Origin: Pseudomonadota bacterium
Lineage (GTDB): Bacteria > Pseudomonadota > Gammaproteobacteria > Steroidobacterales > Steroidobacteraceae
Direction of reading: 5' to 3'
DNA: 64,000 nt
Assembly: GCA_021847105.1 (NCBI GenBank)
Contig: JAJZUT010000010.1
Location: 1 to 64,000, forward strand
The notes under the pieces were generated by a model. It worked only from the letters and a program-made list of their open reading frames with translations, was not told where the DNA came from and ran no database searches. The position numbers and the translations under genes are program-made. This document shows positions 45,680 to 54,987 of the stretch, piece by piece. The stretch's first letter is position 1. Each line of letters opens with the position of its first letter.

Positions 45680-46885
45680 CTAGCGACGGACGGTCGGGGT
45701 GCTGTGCTCGACCTGCACGGCGGCCTTTCCGCCCGGTCGCGCGCTTTGAATGCCCGAGACGATCACGCGATCTCCGTTGGCGAGGCCACGCCAGACGATC
45801 CAGTCCGCTCCAGAGGTGCCCTCGGTCGCTACCGGCTTTTTTTCCACGGTATCGCTGCCGTTGACGGTGAGAACGTAGGCGTCGCCGGTGGCATCTCGCT
45901 GGATCGCCGCTTGCGGTACGAGAAACACCTGCACTGCGGTACCCACGGTCAGGCGTACGTTCACAAACATCCCGGGCAGCAGATGTCCCTCGGGATTGGG
46001 GATCACTCCGCGCAGCGCAATGGTGCCCGTGGTCGGGTCGACGCTTGCAGCGCGGAAATCGAGCGCGCCAGGCCGGCCGTAAGGCGTGCCGTCGGGCAGT
46101 GTGAGCTGTACCGGCGCCTGCGCACCGGCGAGTTTGATGCGGCCGGCCTGCATCTGGGCCGTCAGCTGCTCCTGCTGTGCCGCCGGCTCATTGAAATTGA
46201 CGTAAATCGGATTGATCTGATCGACGGTCGTGAGCAATGTCGGGGTGCCCTGGCCGACCAACGCCCCTTCGGTGACTTGTTGCTCGCCGGCAATGCCGGC
46301 GATCGGCGAGGTGACATCGGTATAGGCGAGATTGATGCGGGCAGTCTCCACGTTTGCCGCCGCCTGTTTGACCAGTGCGGCGGTGGATCGCTCGGCGGCC
46401 TGGTCGTTGTCGAGCTGGGATTCGGAGACCAGGTGGTCGCGGATCAGGACGCGGTCGCGCTGCGCCGTCACGGCGGCGTTGGCAGCATTGGCCCTGGCTT
46501 GCGCGAGTGTAGCGAGTGCCGCATCCAGGGCGGCCTGATACGGCGCCGGATCGATTTCAAACAACGGCTGCCCAGCCTGCACCTCGGCGCCCTCGGTGTA
46601 GCGGCGTTTCAACAGCACGCCGGCAACACGCGCCAGCACGTTCGCTTCACGGTAGGCAGACAACCGGCCGACGTACTGCTCGGTCAACGTGACCTGTTGT
46701 GGGTGAACGCGCACCACCGAGACCACAGCGGGTGCCGGTGCCGCCTTCTTATTGCCCCCAGTCCCGCAGCCGCTCAGCAGCGCAGCGTCGGTCGCGAGCA
46801 GCAGCAGGGGGAGGAGTCGTGCGTTGCCCGCTCGACCGTAGACGCATTTCTTCACACTTCTTGACAAACGCATCTTGAGCGGCAA
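45680..46885 (-). CDS. RND efflux periplasmic adaptor (AcrA/MexA-like lipoprotein)
   Basis: The 401-aa adaptor joins the pump to an outer-membrane channel. It has a lipoprotein signal (LLPLLLLATDAALLSGC) and a lipoyl-like barrel with GRLSAYREANVLARVAGVLL and EVQAGQPLFEIDP. A helical hairpin follows, then a beta-barrel domain ending near RVIVSGIQSARPGGKAAVQV. The first ATG (46885) or the one at 46873 could start it. Transcribed with the pump gene. No regulator gene is next to it. Confidence 0.92.
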   Translation of the reverse strand: MPLKMRLSRSVKKCVYGRAGNARLLPLLLLATDAALLSGCGTGGNKKAAPAPAVVSVVRVHPQQVTLTEQYVGRLSAYREANVLARVAGVLLKRRYTEGAEVQAGQPLFEIDPAPYQAALDAALATLAQARANAANAAVTAQRDRVLIRDHLVSESQLDNDQAAERSTAALVKQAAANVETARINLAYTDVTSPIAGIAGEQQVTEGALVGQGTPTLLTTVDQINPIYVNFNEPAAQQEQLTAQMQAGRIKLAGAQAPVQLTLPDGTPYGRPGALDFRAASVDPTTGTIALRGVIPNPEGHLLPGMFVNVRLTVGTAVQVFLVPQAAIQRDATGDAYVLTVNGSDTVEKKPVATEGTSGADWIVWRGLANGDRVIVSGIQSARPGGKAAVQVEHSTPTVRR

Positions 46886-47135
46886 GAGTAGGACTCCCAG
46901 GTGCCAGCCACGTCTGTGGCCGGGATTCCATAAAAAAACGGGCGCCAGAGGCGTTCGATCTTAGCGATGCTTGCCTGGGCAGGCCAGCCGTATTCGGCAG
47001 AACGACAGAATACGAAGATCAGTTCGGGGCCGAGCCGCGTTCGAGGGGCTCCCGATGCGCATTGCTCAGCACTGTGTCGGGGGCAGACTGCGCGGACATC
47101 CCTGTCCGAGCATCTGGCGAAGGCGCGCAGAGGGG

Positions 47136-48761
47136 TTAGCGCGCGCCGTCGGCCGAGGCGTGAGCGAGTTGCGGATACAGAGTGAGCAGCGCTTCGGTGA
47201 CACCATTGGTCCAACCGAAGCCATCCTGCAGCGGGTATTCCCCTCCGCCACCCGGCAGCTCCTGCTCGACGTTATATTTCTCCACCATCTTGCCGGTGTG
47301 ACGGTACACGCGCCTGACGGTCGCGACCCAGCGTTGTGCGATGCGTAGCGCGAGCCGAGAGTGGCCATAGCGACGCAGGCCTTTGACCGCGATCCACTGC
47401 AGAGGCGCCCAGCCGTTGGGTGCATCCCACTGTTGACCGGTAATGAGCGTGGTGGTGACGATGCCGCCGCGTTGCAGGAGCCGTCGGCGAGTGACTGCCG
47501 CCACCGCATTCGCCTGGCGTGAGGTGGCGAGACCAACAAACAGCGGGTAAAGCGTTGCGGCGGTGAGTTCCTTGTTGCGCCGGCCGGTCCGCCAGTCGTA
47601 ATCCGCGAAGTAACCGTGGTGCGCACTCCACAGGTAGCGGTCGATGGCGCGGCGCCGCCGGCGCGCCCGAGCCGTGAACGTGCGCGCGCAGGAGCGGTCG
47701 TGCCGTACGGCGCAGCCGCGTGCAATGGCCCGCTCCATGCCGTACAGCAGGCTGTTCAGATCGATCGGCACAATATCGGTGGTGCGGATGGTGGCAAGAT
47801 CGTGTTCGTCACCGAGCCAGCGCGAGCTGAAGTCCCAACCGCTCTCTGCAGCTGCCCGCAGGTTACGGTAGACCGTCGCGGGCGCGCGACCGGAGGCACG
47901 CGCCAGAAGCACATCGGCACGATACGACTCATCGCGCGGCGTATCGGCTGCCGACCAGTAGCGGTTGAGGACGGTGCCGTCGGGCATGACCACCACGTTG
48001 CGGCGCGCCTCTCCGGGATGCAGGCCGGCAGCGCCGCGCATCCAATACGCGTACTCGCGGCGCAGCGTGGCGAGATGATCGCCCCAGGCCCGTCCCGGAT
48101 GGCGCGGATCGAGCAGGGCGATCATCAGGTAATAAACCGGAGGCTGGGAGCGCGACAGATAATACGTGCGCGTTCCGTTCGGGATGTGGCCGTAGGTGCG
48201 AATCAGGTAGGCGAAATCATCGATCATGTCCCGGGCGCCGGCCATGCGGCCGTCGGGAATGAGACCGAGCATCGTGAAGTACGAGTCCCAATAATAGAAC
48301 TCCCTAAACCGGCCGCCGGGGATCACGTACGGTTTGGGAACATATAATAGCGACGAATACAACGGGGGTACGCTTGCCGGACGGGTGAGCAGTGGCCACA
48401 AGGTCGCGATGTGCGCCTGCATCGTCGCGCTCTTCGGTACGCGGGTGTGATCGGGCGCGGGGAGGGTGAAGTTGCGCTCGACGAAGCGCAGCAGCGCAGC
48501 ACGCGTATGCGGGTTACGCTTGTGGAAGCGCTGCAGAATGATCCGAGGCGACGCCTTTGGCACGGCGTCAACAAAGGTCTTGCCGTCCGGAAACACTGCG
48601 GCCATCTGCACCCGCACGAACAGCGGACCGAACAGTTGGGCAGGCGTCGCATAATAGGGTTGCGCGGCGCCGGCGGCCGCGCTGCAGAGCAGGGCCAGCA
48701 GGCCGCACCAGCTCGCGGCGCGCCGCACGTCCAGGACGGGATTCATCAGTGTCTTGCTCAT
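47136..48761 (-). CDS. treA: Secreted alpha,alpha-trehalase (GH37)
   Basis: The enzyme splits trehalose into two glucose molecules, here probably in the periplasm. The 541-aa product from the ATG at 48761 has a signal peptide (WCGLLALLCSAAAGAAQP). Trehalase signature 1 is seen as PGGRFREFYYWDSYFTMLGL and signature 2 as QWDAPNGWAPLQW. GGEYPLQDGFGWTNGV near the end completes the active site. The frame is open upstream, but those extra 64 residues would bury the signal peptide. The gene is divergent from a glycosidase-like gene across a gap that holds paired palindromes. Confidence 0.93.
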   Translation of the reverse strand: MSKTLMNPVLDVRRAASWCGLLALLCSAAAGAAQPYYATPAQLFGPLFVRVQMAAVFPDGKTFVDAVPKASPRIILQRFHKRNPHTRAALLRFVERNFTLPAPDHTRVPKSATMQAHIATLWPLLTRPASVPPLYSSLLYVPKPYVIPGGRFREFYYWDSYFTMLGLIPDGRMAGARDMIDDFAYLIRTYGHIPNGTRTYYLSRSQPPVYYLMIALLDPRHPGRAWGDHLATLRREYAYWMRGAAGLHPGEARRNVVVMPDGTVLNRYWSAADTPRDESYRADVLLARASGRAPATVYRNLRAAAESGWDFSSRWLGDEHDLATIRTTDIVPIDLNSLLYGMERAIARGCAVRHDRSCARTFTARARRRRRAIDRYLWSAHHGYFADYDWRTGRRNKELTAATLYPLFVGLATSRQANAVAAVTRRRLLQRGGIVTTTLITGQQWDAPNGWAPLQWIAVKGLRRYGHSRLALRIAQRWVATVRRVYRHTGKMVEKYNVEQELPGGGGEYPLQDGFGWTNGVTEALLTLYPQLAHASADGAR

Positions 48762-48953
48762 TCGTGGCGATCGACCGGGGAGGGTGTTGTGCGCTGCGCG
48801 ACGGCTCGGCGGTCTGCCACCGGTGGGAGTACTCGCGTCAGCCGCGGCGCGGTGGATCCATCCACTTTCTGACTCGTGCCTGCAGAATCCGCCGTCCGAG
48901 GTCCCATCTTGATCTGCCTCTGCGCGCGCTCGAATGGCATTTGTCAGGGCCAA

Positions 48954-48992
48954 ATGACATCGATATCATTACCGCGATGATATCCATGTCAT
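48954..48992. promoter_or_regulatory. Double palindromic operator between trehalase and glycosidase genes
   Basis: ATGACATCGATATCAT (48954-48969) and ATGATATCCATGTCAT (48977-48992) are each near-palindromes, and each is nearly the reverse complement of the other. They lie in the 289-base gap between divergent starts (48761 and 49051). The half site ATGACATCGATA returns in the TonB receptor leader at 55284-55315. A LacI-type repressor is the likely reader, but no such gene is in the window. Confidence 0.65.
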
Positions 48993-49050
48993 GAGGGCGT
49001 TGCAACCGCGCTTCAGCGTCCCGATCCGAGCGCATCCGAGGACCCTCCCC

Positions 49051-51144
49051 ATGTTCAATCGCATCGCCTTGTGGGCCCGACTGGTGGCCGTGCTGCTGGC
49101 TGCGGCCGTATCGGGGTCGCCGGCGATGGCCGCCGGCGGCCATCGGCCGCTGGCCTTTACGGTCCGGCAGGGCCGATTTCTCAACGCTTTTTTCCGCGAG
49201 GGGCCCGTGGCGGCGGACCTGGTGCTGCGCTCCGGTCCCAATCCTCGGCTCATCGTGGCGTTTCCCGCTGGGGACAGTGGCGTCGGGATCTGGTTCGCGC
49301 CGCAGTCCCGCGCGGTGCGCTGGCAGCTGCTCGGTGGGCTGCGGCCGGTGCGGGCCGCTGACCGGCAGGGCCGTCCGTTGTACGGCGTATCCGCGCTCGT
49401 ACAGCTGCGCGGCGCTGCGGTCTTGCAGGTGCATCAGGCCGTTCTCTCCAGTATCCGAGTGCTGCGCGATTATGGTTCGCTCGGCAGGCTGCCGCCGGGC
49501 ATTGTCACCGCGCCGCGCATCAGCGCGGGGCGCATCGTCTGGTCGCGCCAGCGCCTCGATGGCGCGGTCGGCTACCAGCTCAGGCTGCGGGTGATCCGTG
49601 GCCGATTGCAGGGCACGCGCATTCTCGCAGCTCGCGCCGGCGTGATCCGCCTGCGCATCACCGGTCTCACCGGCGAGAGGCCGTTGACGCCACTGGCAGG
49701 ACGGGCACTGTTGCGTCACCCACACGCGGGCAGCCGGGCCGCCCGTGAAACGCTGACATTCCTCGCATACCGGCAGAAATTCCTGGCCGGCTCCTGGCGC
49801 TTCGATACCTACTTCGGCCGTGACACTCTGATGAGTGTGCGTCTGCTGATGCCGGCGCTCACGGCGGGAGCGATTGATGATGCGCTCGGCTCCGTGCTCG
49901 CGCGTCTGTCTGCGCACGGTCAGGTGGCACATGAGGAGGATATCGGCGAGGAGGCGGTGCTGGAGAACCTCAAGCACGGGGTGCACTCCGCCGCGCCGAG
50001 CTACACATACTTGATGGTCGATGAGAACTACATGCTTGCCCCTGACGCGGCCGCTTGGCTGTTGAGTCCGCGTGAGCGCACGCGGGCAGCCGAATTTCTG
50101 GCTGCGCCGGTTGGCGGGCCGCAGCGGCGTCAGGAAACCCGAGGTGCGGCGCTCGTGAGCAACCTGAGCTTCGTGCTCTCCAGCGCTGCGCCGTTCGCCC
50201 GCGACCCGAGCCGGACACACCTCATTGGACTGAAACCCGGCGTCGCGGTGGGGGACTGGCGCGACAGCCCGACCGGACTCGGCGGCGGGGACTACCCCTA
50301 TGACGTCAATGCCGCGCTCGTGCCGGCGGCGCTCACGGCAATCGCGCGGCTATACGCGAGCGGGCTGCTCGATCGGTATGTGTCCACGGCCGAGCGTCCG
50401 CTGTTCGCCGGGGCCGCCGGTATGGCGCGGGTGTGGGATCGCCGCGCCCCGCGCTGGTTCCAGGTCACGGTGCCGCACGCTGCTGCGCTGCGGGCCGTGC
50501 GGCGCTACGCAGCCCTCGCTGGGGTTGCGGCACGACCGGCAGTCCTGGCGCTCGGCGACGGTCCGGTCACGTTCCCCGCATTATCGTTGACCCGCACGGG
50601 CAGGCCCGTGCCGGTGATGCAGTCGGACGTGGGCTACCTGTTGTTGTTCGGCAAGCCGGCCGCTCGGACACTGGTCGGGCTCGTCACGGTGCTGATGCGG
50701 CCGTTTCCGGCCGGCCTGATCACCGGTGCCGGGCTGCTCGTGGCCAATCCGGTCTTCGCACCGCCGGCGCTGCAGGCGGAATTTACCCGTCACGCCTACC
50801 ACGGCACTGTCGTGTGGTCCTGGCAGCAGGCGCTGCTCGCTGCGGGTCTGGCGCGACAGTTGCATCGCACAGATCTGCCGCCGGCGGTGCGAGCGCGGCT
50901 GCGTACGGCGCAGCAAACGCTTTGGCGGGTGATTGCGGCGAGCCGCTCGATGGCCAACACCGAATTGTGGTCGTGGACCTGCCATGCCGGGCACTATCAC
51001 ATTCGTCCGTTCGGCTCAGCGAGGTTGGATGCTTCTGAAGCGGACGCGGCGCAGCTGTGGAGCACCGTGTACCTGGCAATCAAGCGGCCAGGACGTTGGG
51101 CCCCCGCGCGCCCGTCCGCCGCGCGGTCGCCTCACCGCCGGTGA
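49051..51144 (+). CDS. Secreted glycosidase-like protein, six-hairpin fold
   Basis: The 697-aa protein from the ATG at 49051 has a signal peptide (RLVAVLLAAAVSGSPAMAA); an ATG at 48991 is possible but would lie in the operator. The second half carries segments that resemble glycogen-debranching or GH15/GH63-type catalytic barrels: FDTYFGRDTLMSVRLLMPAL, AHEEDIGEEAVLENL and VAVGDWRDSPTGLGGGDYPY. The acidic residues in these segments are candidates for catalysis. Facing a trehalase and sharing its operator region, it may release glucose or trehalose units from a longer glucan. The exact activity is not established from sequence. Confidence 0.65.
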   Translation: MFNRIALWARLVAVLLAAAVSGSPAMAAGGHRPLAFTVRQGRFLNAFFREGPVAADLVLRSGPNPRLIVAFPAGDSGVGIWFAPQSRAVRWQLLGGLRPVRAADRQGRPLYGVSALVQLRGAAVLQVHQAVLSSIRVLRDYGSLGRLPPGIVTAPRISAGRIVWSRQRLDGAVGYQLRLRVIRGRLQGTRILAARAGVIRLRITGLTGERPLTPLAGRALLRHPHAGSRAARETLTFLAYRQKFLAGSWRFDTYFGRDTLMSVRLLMPALTAGAIDDALGSVLARLSAHGQVAHEEDIGEEAVLENLKHGVHSAAPSYTYLMVDENYMLAPDAAAWLLSPRERTRAAEFLAAPVGGPQRRQETRGAALVSNLSFVLSSAAPFARDPSRTHLIGLKPGVAVGDWRDSPTGLGGGDYPYDVNAALVPAALTAIARLYASGLLDRYVSTAERPLFAGAAGMARVWDRRAPRWFQVTVPHAAALRAVRRYAALAGVAARPAVLALGDGPVTFPALSLTRTGRPVPVMQSDVGYLLLFGKPAARTLVGLVTVLMRPFPAGLITGAGLLVANPVFAPPALQAEFTRHAYHGTVVWSWQQALLAAGLARQLHRTDLPPAVRARLRTAQQTLWRVIAASRSMANTELWSWTCHAGHYHIRPFGSARLDASEADAAQLWSTVYLAIKRPGRWAPARPSAARSPHRR

Positions 51145-51217
51145 GGGACCTCAGTCCCACACCGTTTGATGCCGCGTGATGGCGTATCCCGTTGCGCGGC
51201 CTAGGTGCCAAGAGGCG

Positions 51218-52252
51218 TCAGCTCTTCGGCTCCGGCAGTCGGGAGCGGGCGTGCTGGAACTCGAGCATCCAGCCCGGATACTCCGGCGGCAGGGCGCTGA
51301 CCTGGTCGAGAACGGCCATCTCTTCGGCCGTCAGGCGCACTTCGGTGGCGGCCAGATTGTCCTCGAGCTGCTCGAGCGTCTTCGCGCCGATGATGATCGA
51401 CATCACGAATGGCTTGGCGAGCACGTAGGCCAGCGCGATTCGGGCCACCGAGACGCCGCGCGCGTCCGCGACCTTGCGCAGCGCGTCGAGGCACTCGAAG
51501 AGCCGCTCGCGATTGACCGGGGGGAAATCGAAGGAGGCGCGCCGAGCCCCCGCAGGACCCTGTCCGTCGCGCGTGAACTTGCCCGAGAGCAGACCGCCGG
51601 CCAGCGGGCTCCACACCATCAGACCGAGCTTCTCGGCCTGCAGGAGTGGAACGAGCTCACGCTCCAGATCGCGTCCCGCAATGGTGTAGTAGGCCTGCAG
51701 GGTTACCGGACGGGTCCAGCCCTGTCGCTCGGCAATGCCGAGCGCCTTCATCAGGCTCCACGCCGACCAGTTCGACACGCCGACATAGCGGACGTGGCCC
51801 TGCCGGACCAGATCATCGAGCGCGCGCACGGTTTCCTCGAGCGGCGTGATCTGATCGAGCGCATGTACCTGGTACAGGTCGATGTAGTCGGTTCCCAGGC
51901 GCTTCAGACTCGCCTTGACCCCGTCCAGGATGTGGCCGCGCGAGGCGCCACGGTCGTTTATGCCGGGGCCGGTCGGCCCGAACACCTTGGTCGCAAGCAC
52001 GATCTCGGTGCGCGCACGTCCGCTGTTGCGCATCGCCTGGCCGGTGATTTCCTCGGAGAGCCCTTCGGAGTACACGTCGGCCGTGTCGATGAAATTGACT
52101 CCGGCCTCAAGTGCCCGGCCGACGATGCGGTCGGCAAGCGACTGGTCGAGACCACCGATGGCGGACCAGAAGCCCCGGCCGCCGAAAGTCATGGTGCCGA
52201 GGCAGATCTCCGAAACGTGCAGGCCGGTGTTGCCGAGTGTCCGATAGCGCAT
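51218..52252 (-). CDS. Aldo/keto reductase
   Basis: This 344-aa NADPH-dependent oxidoreductase has a TIM barrel. It starts MRYRTLGNTGLHVSEICLGT. The active-site residues are visible: Asp in NFIDTADVYSEG (with the Tyr), Lys in VLATKVFG and His in YQVHALD. The cofactor-binding end is SIIIGAKTLEQLEDNLAATE. Its substrate is unknown. It is not obviously part of the glucan genes, since no palindrome is seen upstream of it. Confidence 0.92.
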   Translation of the reverse strand: MRYRTLGNTGLHVSEICLGTMTFGGRGFWSAIGGLDQSLADRIVGRALEAGVNFIDTADVYSEGLSEEITGQAMRNSGRARTEIVLATKVFGPTGPGINDRGASRGHILDGVKASLKRLGTDYIDLYQVHALDQITPLEETVRALDDLVRQGHVRYVGVSNWSAWSLMKALGIAERQGWTRPVTLQAYYTIAGRDLERELVPLLQAEKLGLMVWSPLAGGLLSGKFTRDGQGPAGARRASFDFPPVNRERLFECLDALRKVADARGVSVARIALAYVLAKPFVMSIIIGAKTLEQLEDNLAATEVRLTAEEMAVLDQVSALPPEYPGWMLEFQHARSRLPEPKS

Positions 52253-52358
52253 GGGCGGTCTCCTGGACTGGGGTGGCTAGGGTAGACCGTCTGTGCGCTT
52301 TGCGTAAGGGCACTTCCGCGGCGGGGCTCATCTGTCACTCAACTGGCCGCTTCGGCCC

Positions 52359-52392
52359 AAAAAAAACGCCGCGCTTCCTGCGAAGCGCGGCG
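52359..52392 (-). terminator. Rho-independent terminator of the TonB receptor gene
   Basis: CGCCGCGCTTC (52367-52377) and GAAGCGCGGCG (52382-52392) form an 11-base perfect stem with a 4-base loop. On the minus strand it is followed by a run of eight T. It lies 24 bases beyond the receptor stop. Confidence 0.88.
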
Positions 52393-52416
52393 TCGGGGCG
52401 GACCCCCAGGGGGTGA

Positions 52417-54987
52417 TCAGAACAGATACTTCAGCTGGATCTGGCCTTCGCGACCAAAGATGGGGCGGGCCATCTCGAAGCCGTTGGAAATGCCGGAGGT
52501 CAACACGCGCGCATTGCCCTCCGTCAGGCCGATCTGATTGGTCAGATTGGTGCCCTGCAGCCGCAGCTCGAAGTGGCTGCCGATATCGGCGACGACGCCG
52601 GCGTCAAGCGTGTAGTACGAGGGCAGAATCTGCTGGTTGCCGGGATTGGAGTAGCGCTGATCGATATAGCTGTAGGTGGAGAACACCGTAAGCGCGCCCC
52701 AGGTCTGCGGCAGCGAGTATTGCGGCGTGAAACGCAACTGCACGCGCGGCTGGCGCTGCAGGTACGTGCCGTCGTTGCTCGCCGTGCACTGTCCGGCTGC
52801 GTTGAACTGCGTGCAGTAGTGGGTGTACTTCGAGTCCTGCCAGTCGCCGATCAGGCGCAGCTGCAGTCGCTGGATCGGCTCCCAGTCCGCCGACCAGAGC
52901 AGACCGGTGGAGTTCGCGCCGTACGTGGCGGTCGCCTGCGAGCCATTGGCGAGAAACGCCTGGAAGGGCACGCCGAAGAACTGCCGGTGGAACAGCGTCA
53001 GGGAAGTGAAGAAGTTGCTGGTCTGCGCCTTGAAGCCGACTTCGTAGTTCTTGATCTGCTGAGTATCGGGTGTGCCGCTGCGCAGGTCATCGAAGCTCGG
53101 GAAGTGATAGCCGCCGTTCACGCGCACATAGGCGCTCATGTGGTGCGTGAAGTCGTAGTTGGCGCCCACGCTCCAGGCGCCCAGGGTATGGTCGTAGTTC
53201 GAGGGGGTCCACTGACCGGTCACCACGCTCACGCTGTTGTTGTAGAGGGTCAGCAGATTGCCGTCGAGGTTCTGGTTCTGGTTGCCCTCGATGGTTCCAT
53301 CGATGACATGGTTTTCGAGGCGGTATTCGGCATCGAGCAGCCAGGGGCCGATGGTCCACTGGTCGGAGAGGTATCCGGCGATGTCGCGGCCGGTATACCG
53401 GTCCTGCAGCGTGTAGAACGAGCCGCCGAGGATGCCGTTCTGCGTCACGTAGGCGGTGCATGCGCCGCCGGCAGTCGTCGCTGTCGGGCAGCCCGGATCG
53501 GTCGTCAGCGTGACATTGATCAGCTGAGCGTTCGGGGTGGCCGTCATCAGCTCGTTGTTGCCGAGGTACCAGGAGTCGTTCGACGAATAGCTGGCGAAGT
53601 AGTTGCCTACCGTGAGCGTGTTGCCGCGAAAGAGCTTGCGGCTGAGACGAATGTCGTTGGTGAAGGACTGGATCTTCTTGCTGACGATCCAGAAGCCGAG
53701 CGAGGCGACTTCGGTATTCATGCCGACCGCGCCGCCGCCGTTGACCCAGGTGCCCGCACCGCTGGTGAACGGAGCGCCACCGGTGGCGCTCATGACCGAC
53801 CCCGAGGGTGCGGCGGGTGCGTTGACGGTGGCGAGCTCGCTGGCGATGAAGCTGCTCAGAGTCTCCGGGGCGAGATTGTTGAACAGCGCATTGGTCGGCA
53901 TCGTGCCGCCGGTATAGCCGAGATTGTCGCTCAGCTGCCAGGCGCCTTGATGCAGGTTCAGATCCGCGCCGAACATGTGGATGTTGGCGCCACGACCGTT
54001 GGCGAGATCAGCGCTGATGGTGCCGGGCTGACAGTTCGGCGCCGGCGTGCTGCAGGGAAACTCCTCGACCGTGATGGCGCGAGTGGCATTGCCCGCGAAT
54101 GTGCCGGTGTGCGGGTCGAATCCGGGGAATGCCGAGACGTTCTGGCCGTTCGGGCTAACCGCAACGGGAACGTCCGTGATGAACAGATTCTTGTCATTGA
54201 GGCTGCGACCCCAGAGCAGCAGGTTGCCATTGCTCCAGGTGTGATACAGCGTTGCGGTGAGCTGTCCGCCGCGGTCCGATGGGAACTGACTCTTACGGAT
54301 GCCGCTCGATTCCCGATAGAAGCCGCCGATGCTGAAGTACCAGTGGCGCGCCAACGGTCCGCCGTAGTAACCATCCAGGCGGTAGAGGCCTTCACTGCCG
54401 AGTGTCAGGCCCATCTCTCCATGCGGCGTCGCGGTACCGTGCCGCAGGATGTAATTGACCGTGGCGCCGATCTGGCCGTTGGAATAGACCGCTGACGGAC
54501 CACCCTGCACGACCTCGACCCGCTGAACGGTGTCATCGAGGCGGATGAGCGAGGAGTTCGCCATGAACGACAGCGTCGGGGACTCGAAAACGGGCGAGCC
54601 ATTGATCTGCGCAGTCACATACGGGGCATCGCCGCCGCCCGGAAAGCCCGCTAATTCGATGTTCGCGCCGGTGGCGCCGCCGCTCGACTCTGCCCACAGT
54701 CCGGGAACGATCTTCAGCAGGTCCGCCGCGCTGGACGGCATCGCGTCGTGGATCTGGGTGAGGTTCGCGGTGGTGACCGAGAAGCTGGCGTTGAGCAGTT
54801 TCACGCCGCCGGCGGTGGGGGTGGCCGTGACCACCACGGTCTGCAGAGTCGGCATCGAAGGGGCGCCCGCGCTGGCGCTGCTCACCGCCGCCCCCTGGGC
54901 GACCTGTGGAGCCGGTTTGGCATGGACGGTGCCGGCCGAGAGGGCCAGCACACCGGCCAAGTAGGCCGGCAACGGGTGAGTTTTCAT
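52417..54987 (-). CDS. TonB-dependent outer-membrane receptor
   Basis: The 856-aa protein takes up a ligand across the outer membrane with energy from TonB. The ATG at 54987 has GGAGAA upstream and gives a signal peptide (LPAYLAGVLALSAGTVHA). A TonB box-like stretch, LQTVVVTATP, precedes the plug domain (SSAADLLKIVPGLWAESSGG, QRVEVVQGGPSAVYSNGQIG). The long beta-barrel ends with QIQLKYLF, the aromatic C-terminus needed for outer-membrane insertion. The ligand is not known from sequence. The leader carries the palindrome also found at the trehalase genes, which suggests a saccharide. A strong terminator follows. Confidence 0.92.
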   Translation of the reverse strand: MKTHPLPAYLAGVLALSAGTVHAKPAPQVAQGAAVSSASAGAPSMPTLQTVVVTATPTAGGVKLLNASFSVTTANLTQIHDAMPSSAADLLKIVPGLWAESSGGATGANIELAGFPGGGDAPYVTAQINGSPVFESPTLSFMANSSLIRLDDTVQRVEVVQGGPSAVYSNGQIGATVNYILRHGTATPHGEMGLTLGSEGLYRLDGYYGGPLARHWYFSIGGFYRESSGIRKSQFPSDRGGQLTATLYHTWSNGNLLLWGRSLNDKNLFITDVPVAVSPNGQNVSAFPGFDPHTGTFAGNATRAITVEEFPCSTPAPNCQPGTISADLANGRGANIHMFGADLNLHQGAWQLSDNLGYTGGTMPTNALFNNLAPETLSSFIASELATVNAPAAPSGSVMSATGGAPFTSGAGTWVNGGGAVGMNTEVASLGFWIVSKKIQSFTNDIRLSRKLFRGNTLTVGNYFASYSSNDSWYLGNNELMTATPNAQLINVTLTTDPGCPTATTAGGACTAYVTQNGILGGSFYTLQDRYTGRDIAGYLSDQWTIGPWLLDAEYRLENHVIDGTIEGNQNQNLDGNLLTLYNNSVSVVTGQWTPSNYDHTLGAWSVGANYDFTHHMSAYVRVNGGYHFPSFDDLRSGTPDTQQIKNYEVGFKAQTSNFFTSLTLFHRQFFGVPFQAFLANGSQATATYGANSTGLLWSADWEPIQRLQLRLIGDWQDSKYTHYCTQFNAAGQCTASNDGTYLQRQPRVQLRFTPQYSLPQTWGALTVFSTYSYIDQRYSNPGNQQILPSYYTLDAGVVADIGSHFELRLQGTNLTNQIGLTEGNARVLTSGISNGFEMARPIFGREGQIQLKYLF

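Noticed and set aside
45302..46864. Plus-strand frame of 520 codons opposite the efflux genes
   Set aside because: Antisense to two well-recognised RND genes; no protein family pattern.
48838..50220. Minus-strand frame of 460 codons opposite the glycosidase-like gene
   Set aside because: It runs antisense to a gene with a signal peptide and family motifs, and its product is rich in Arg and His without structure.
52573..54495. Plus-strand frame of 640 codons opposite the TonB receptor
   Set aside because: Antisense to the receptor, whose plug and barrel motifs are clear.
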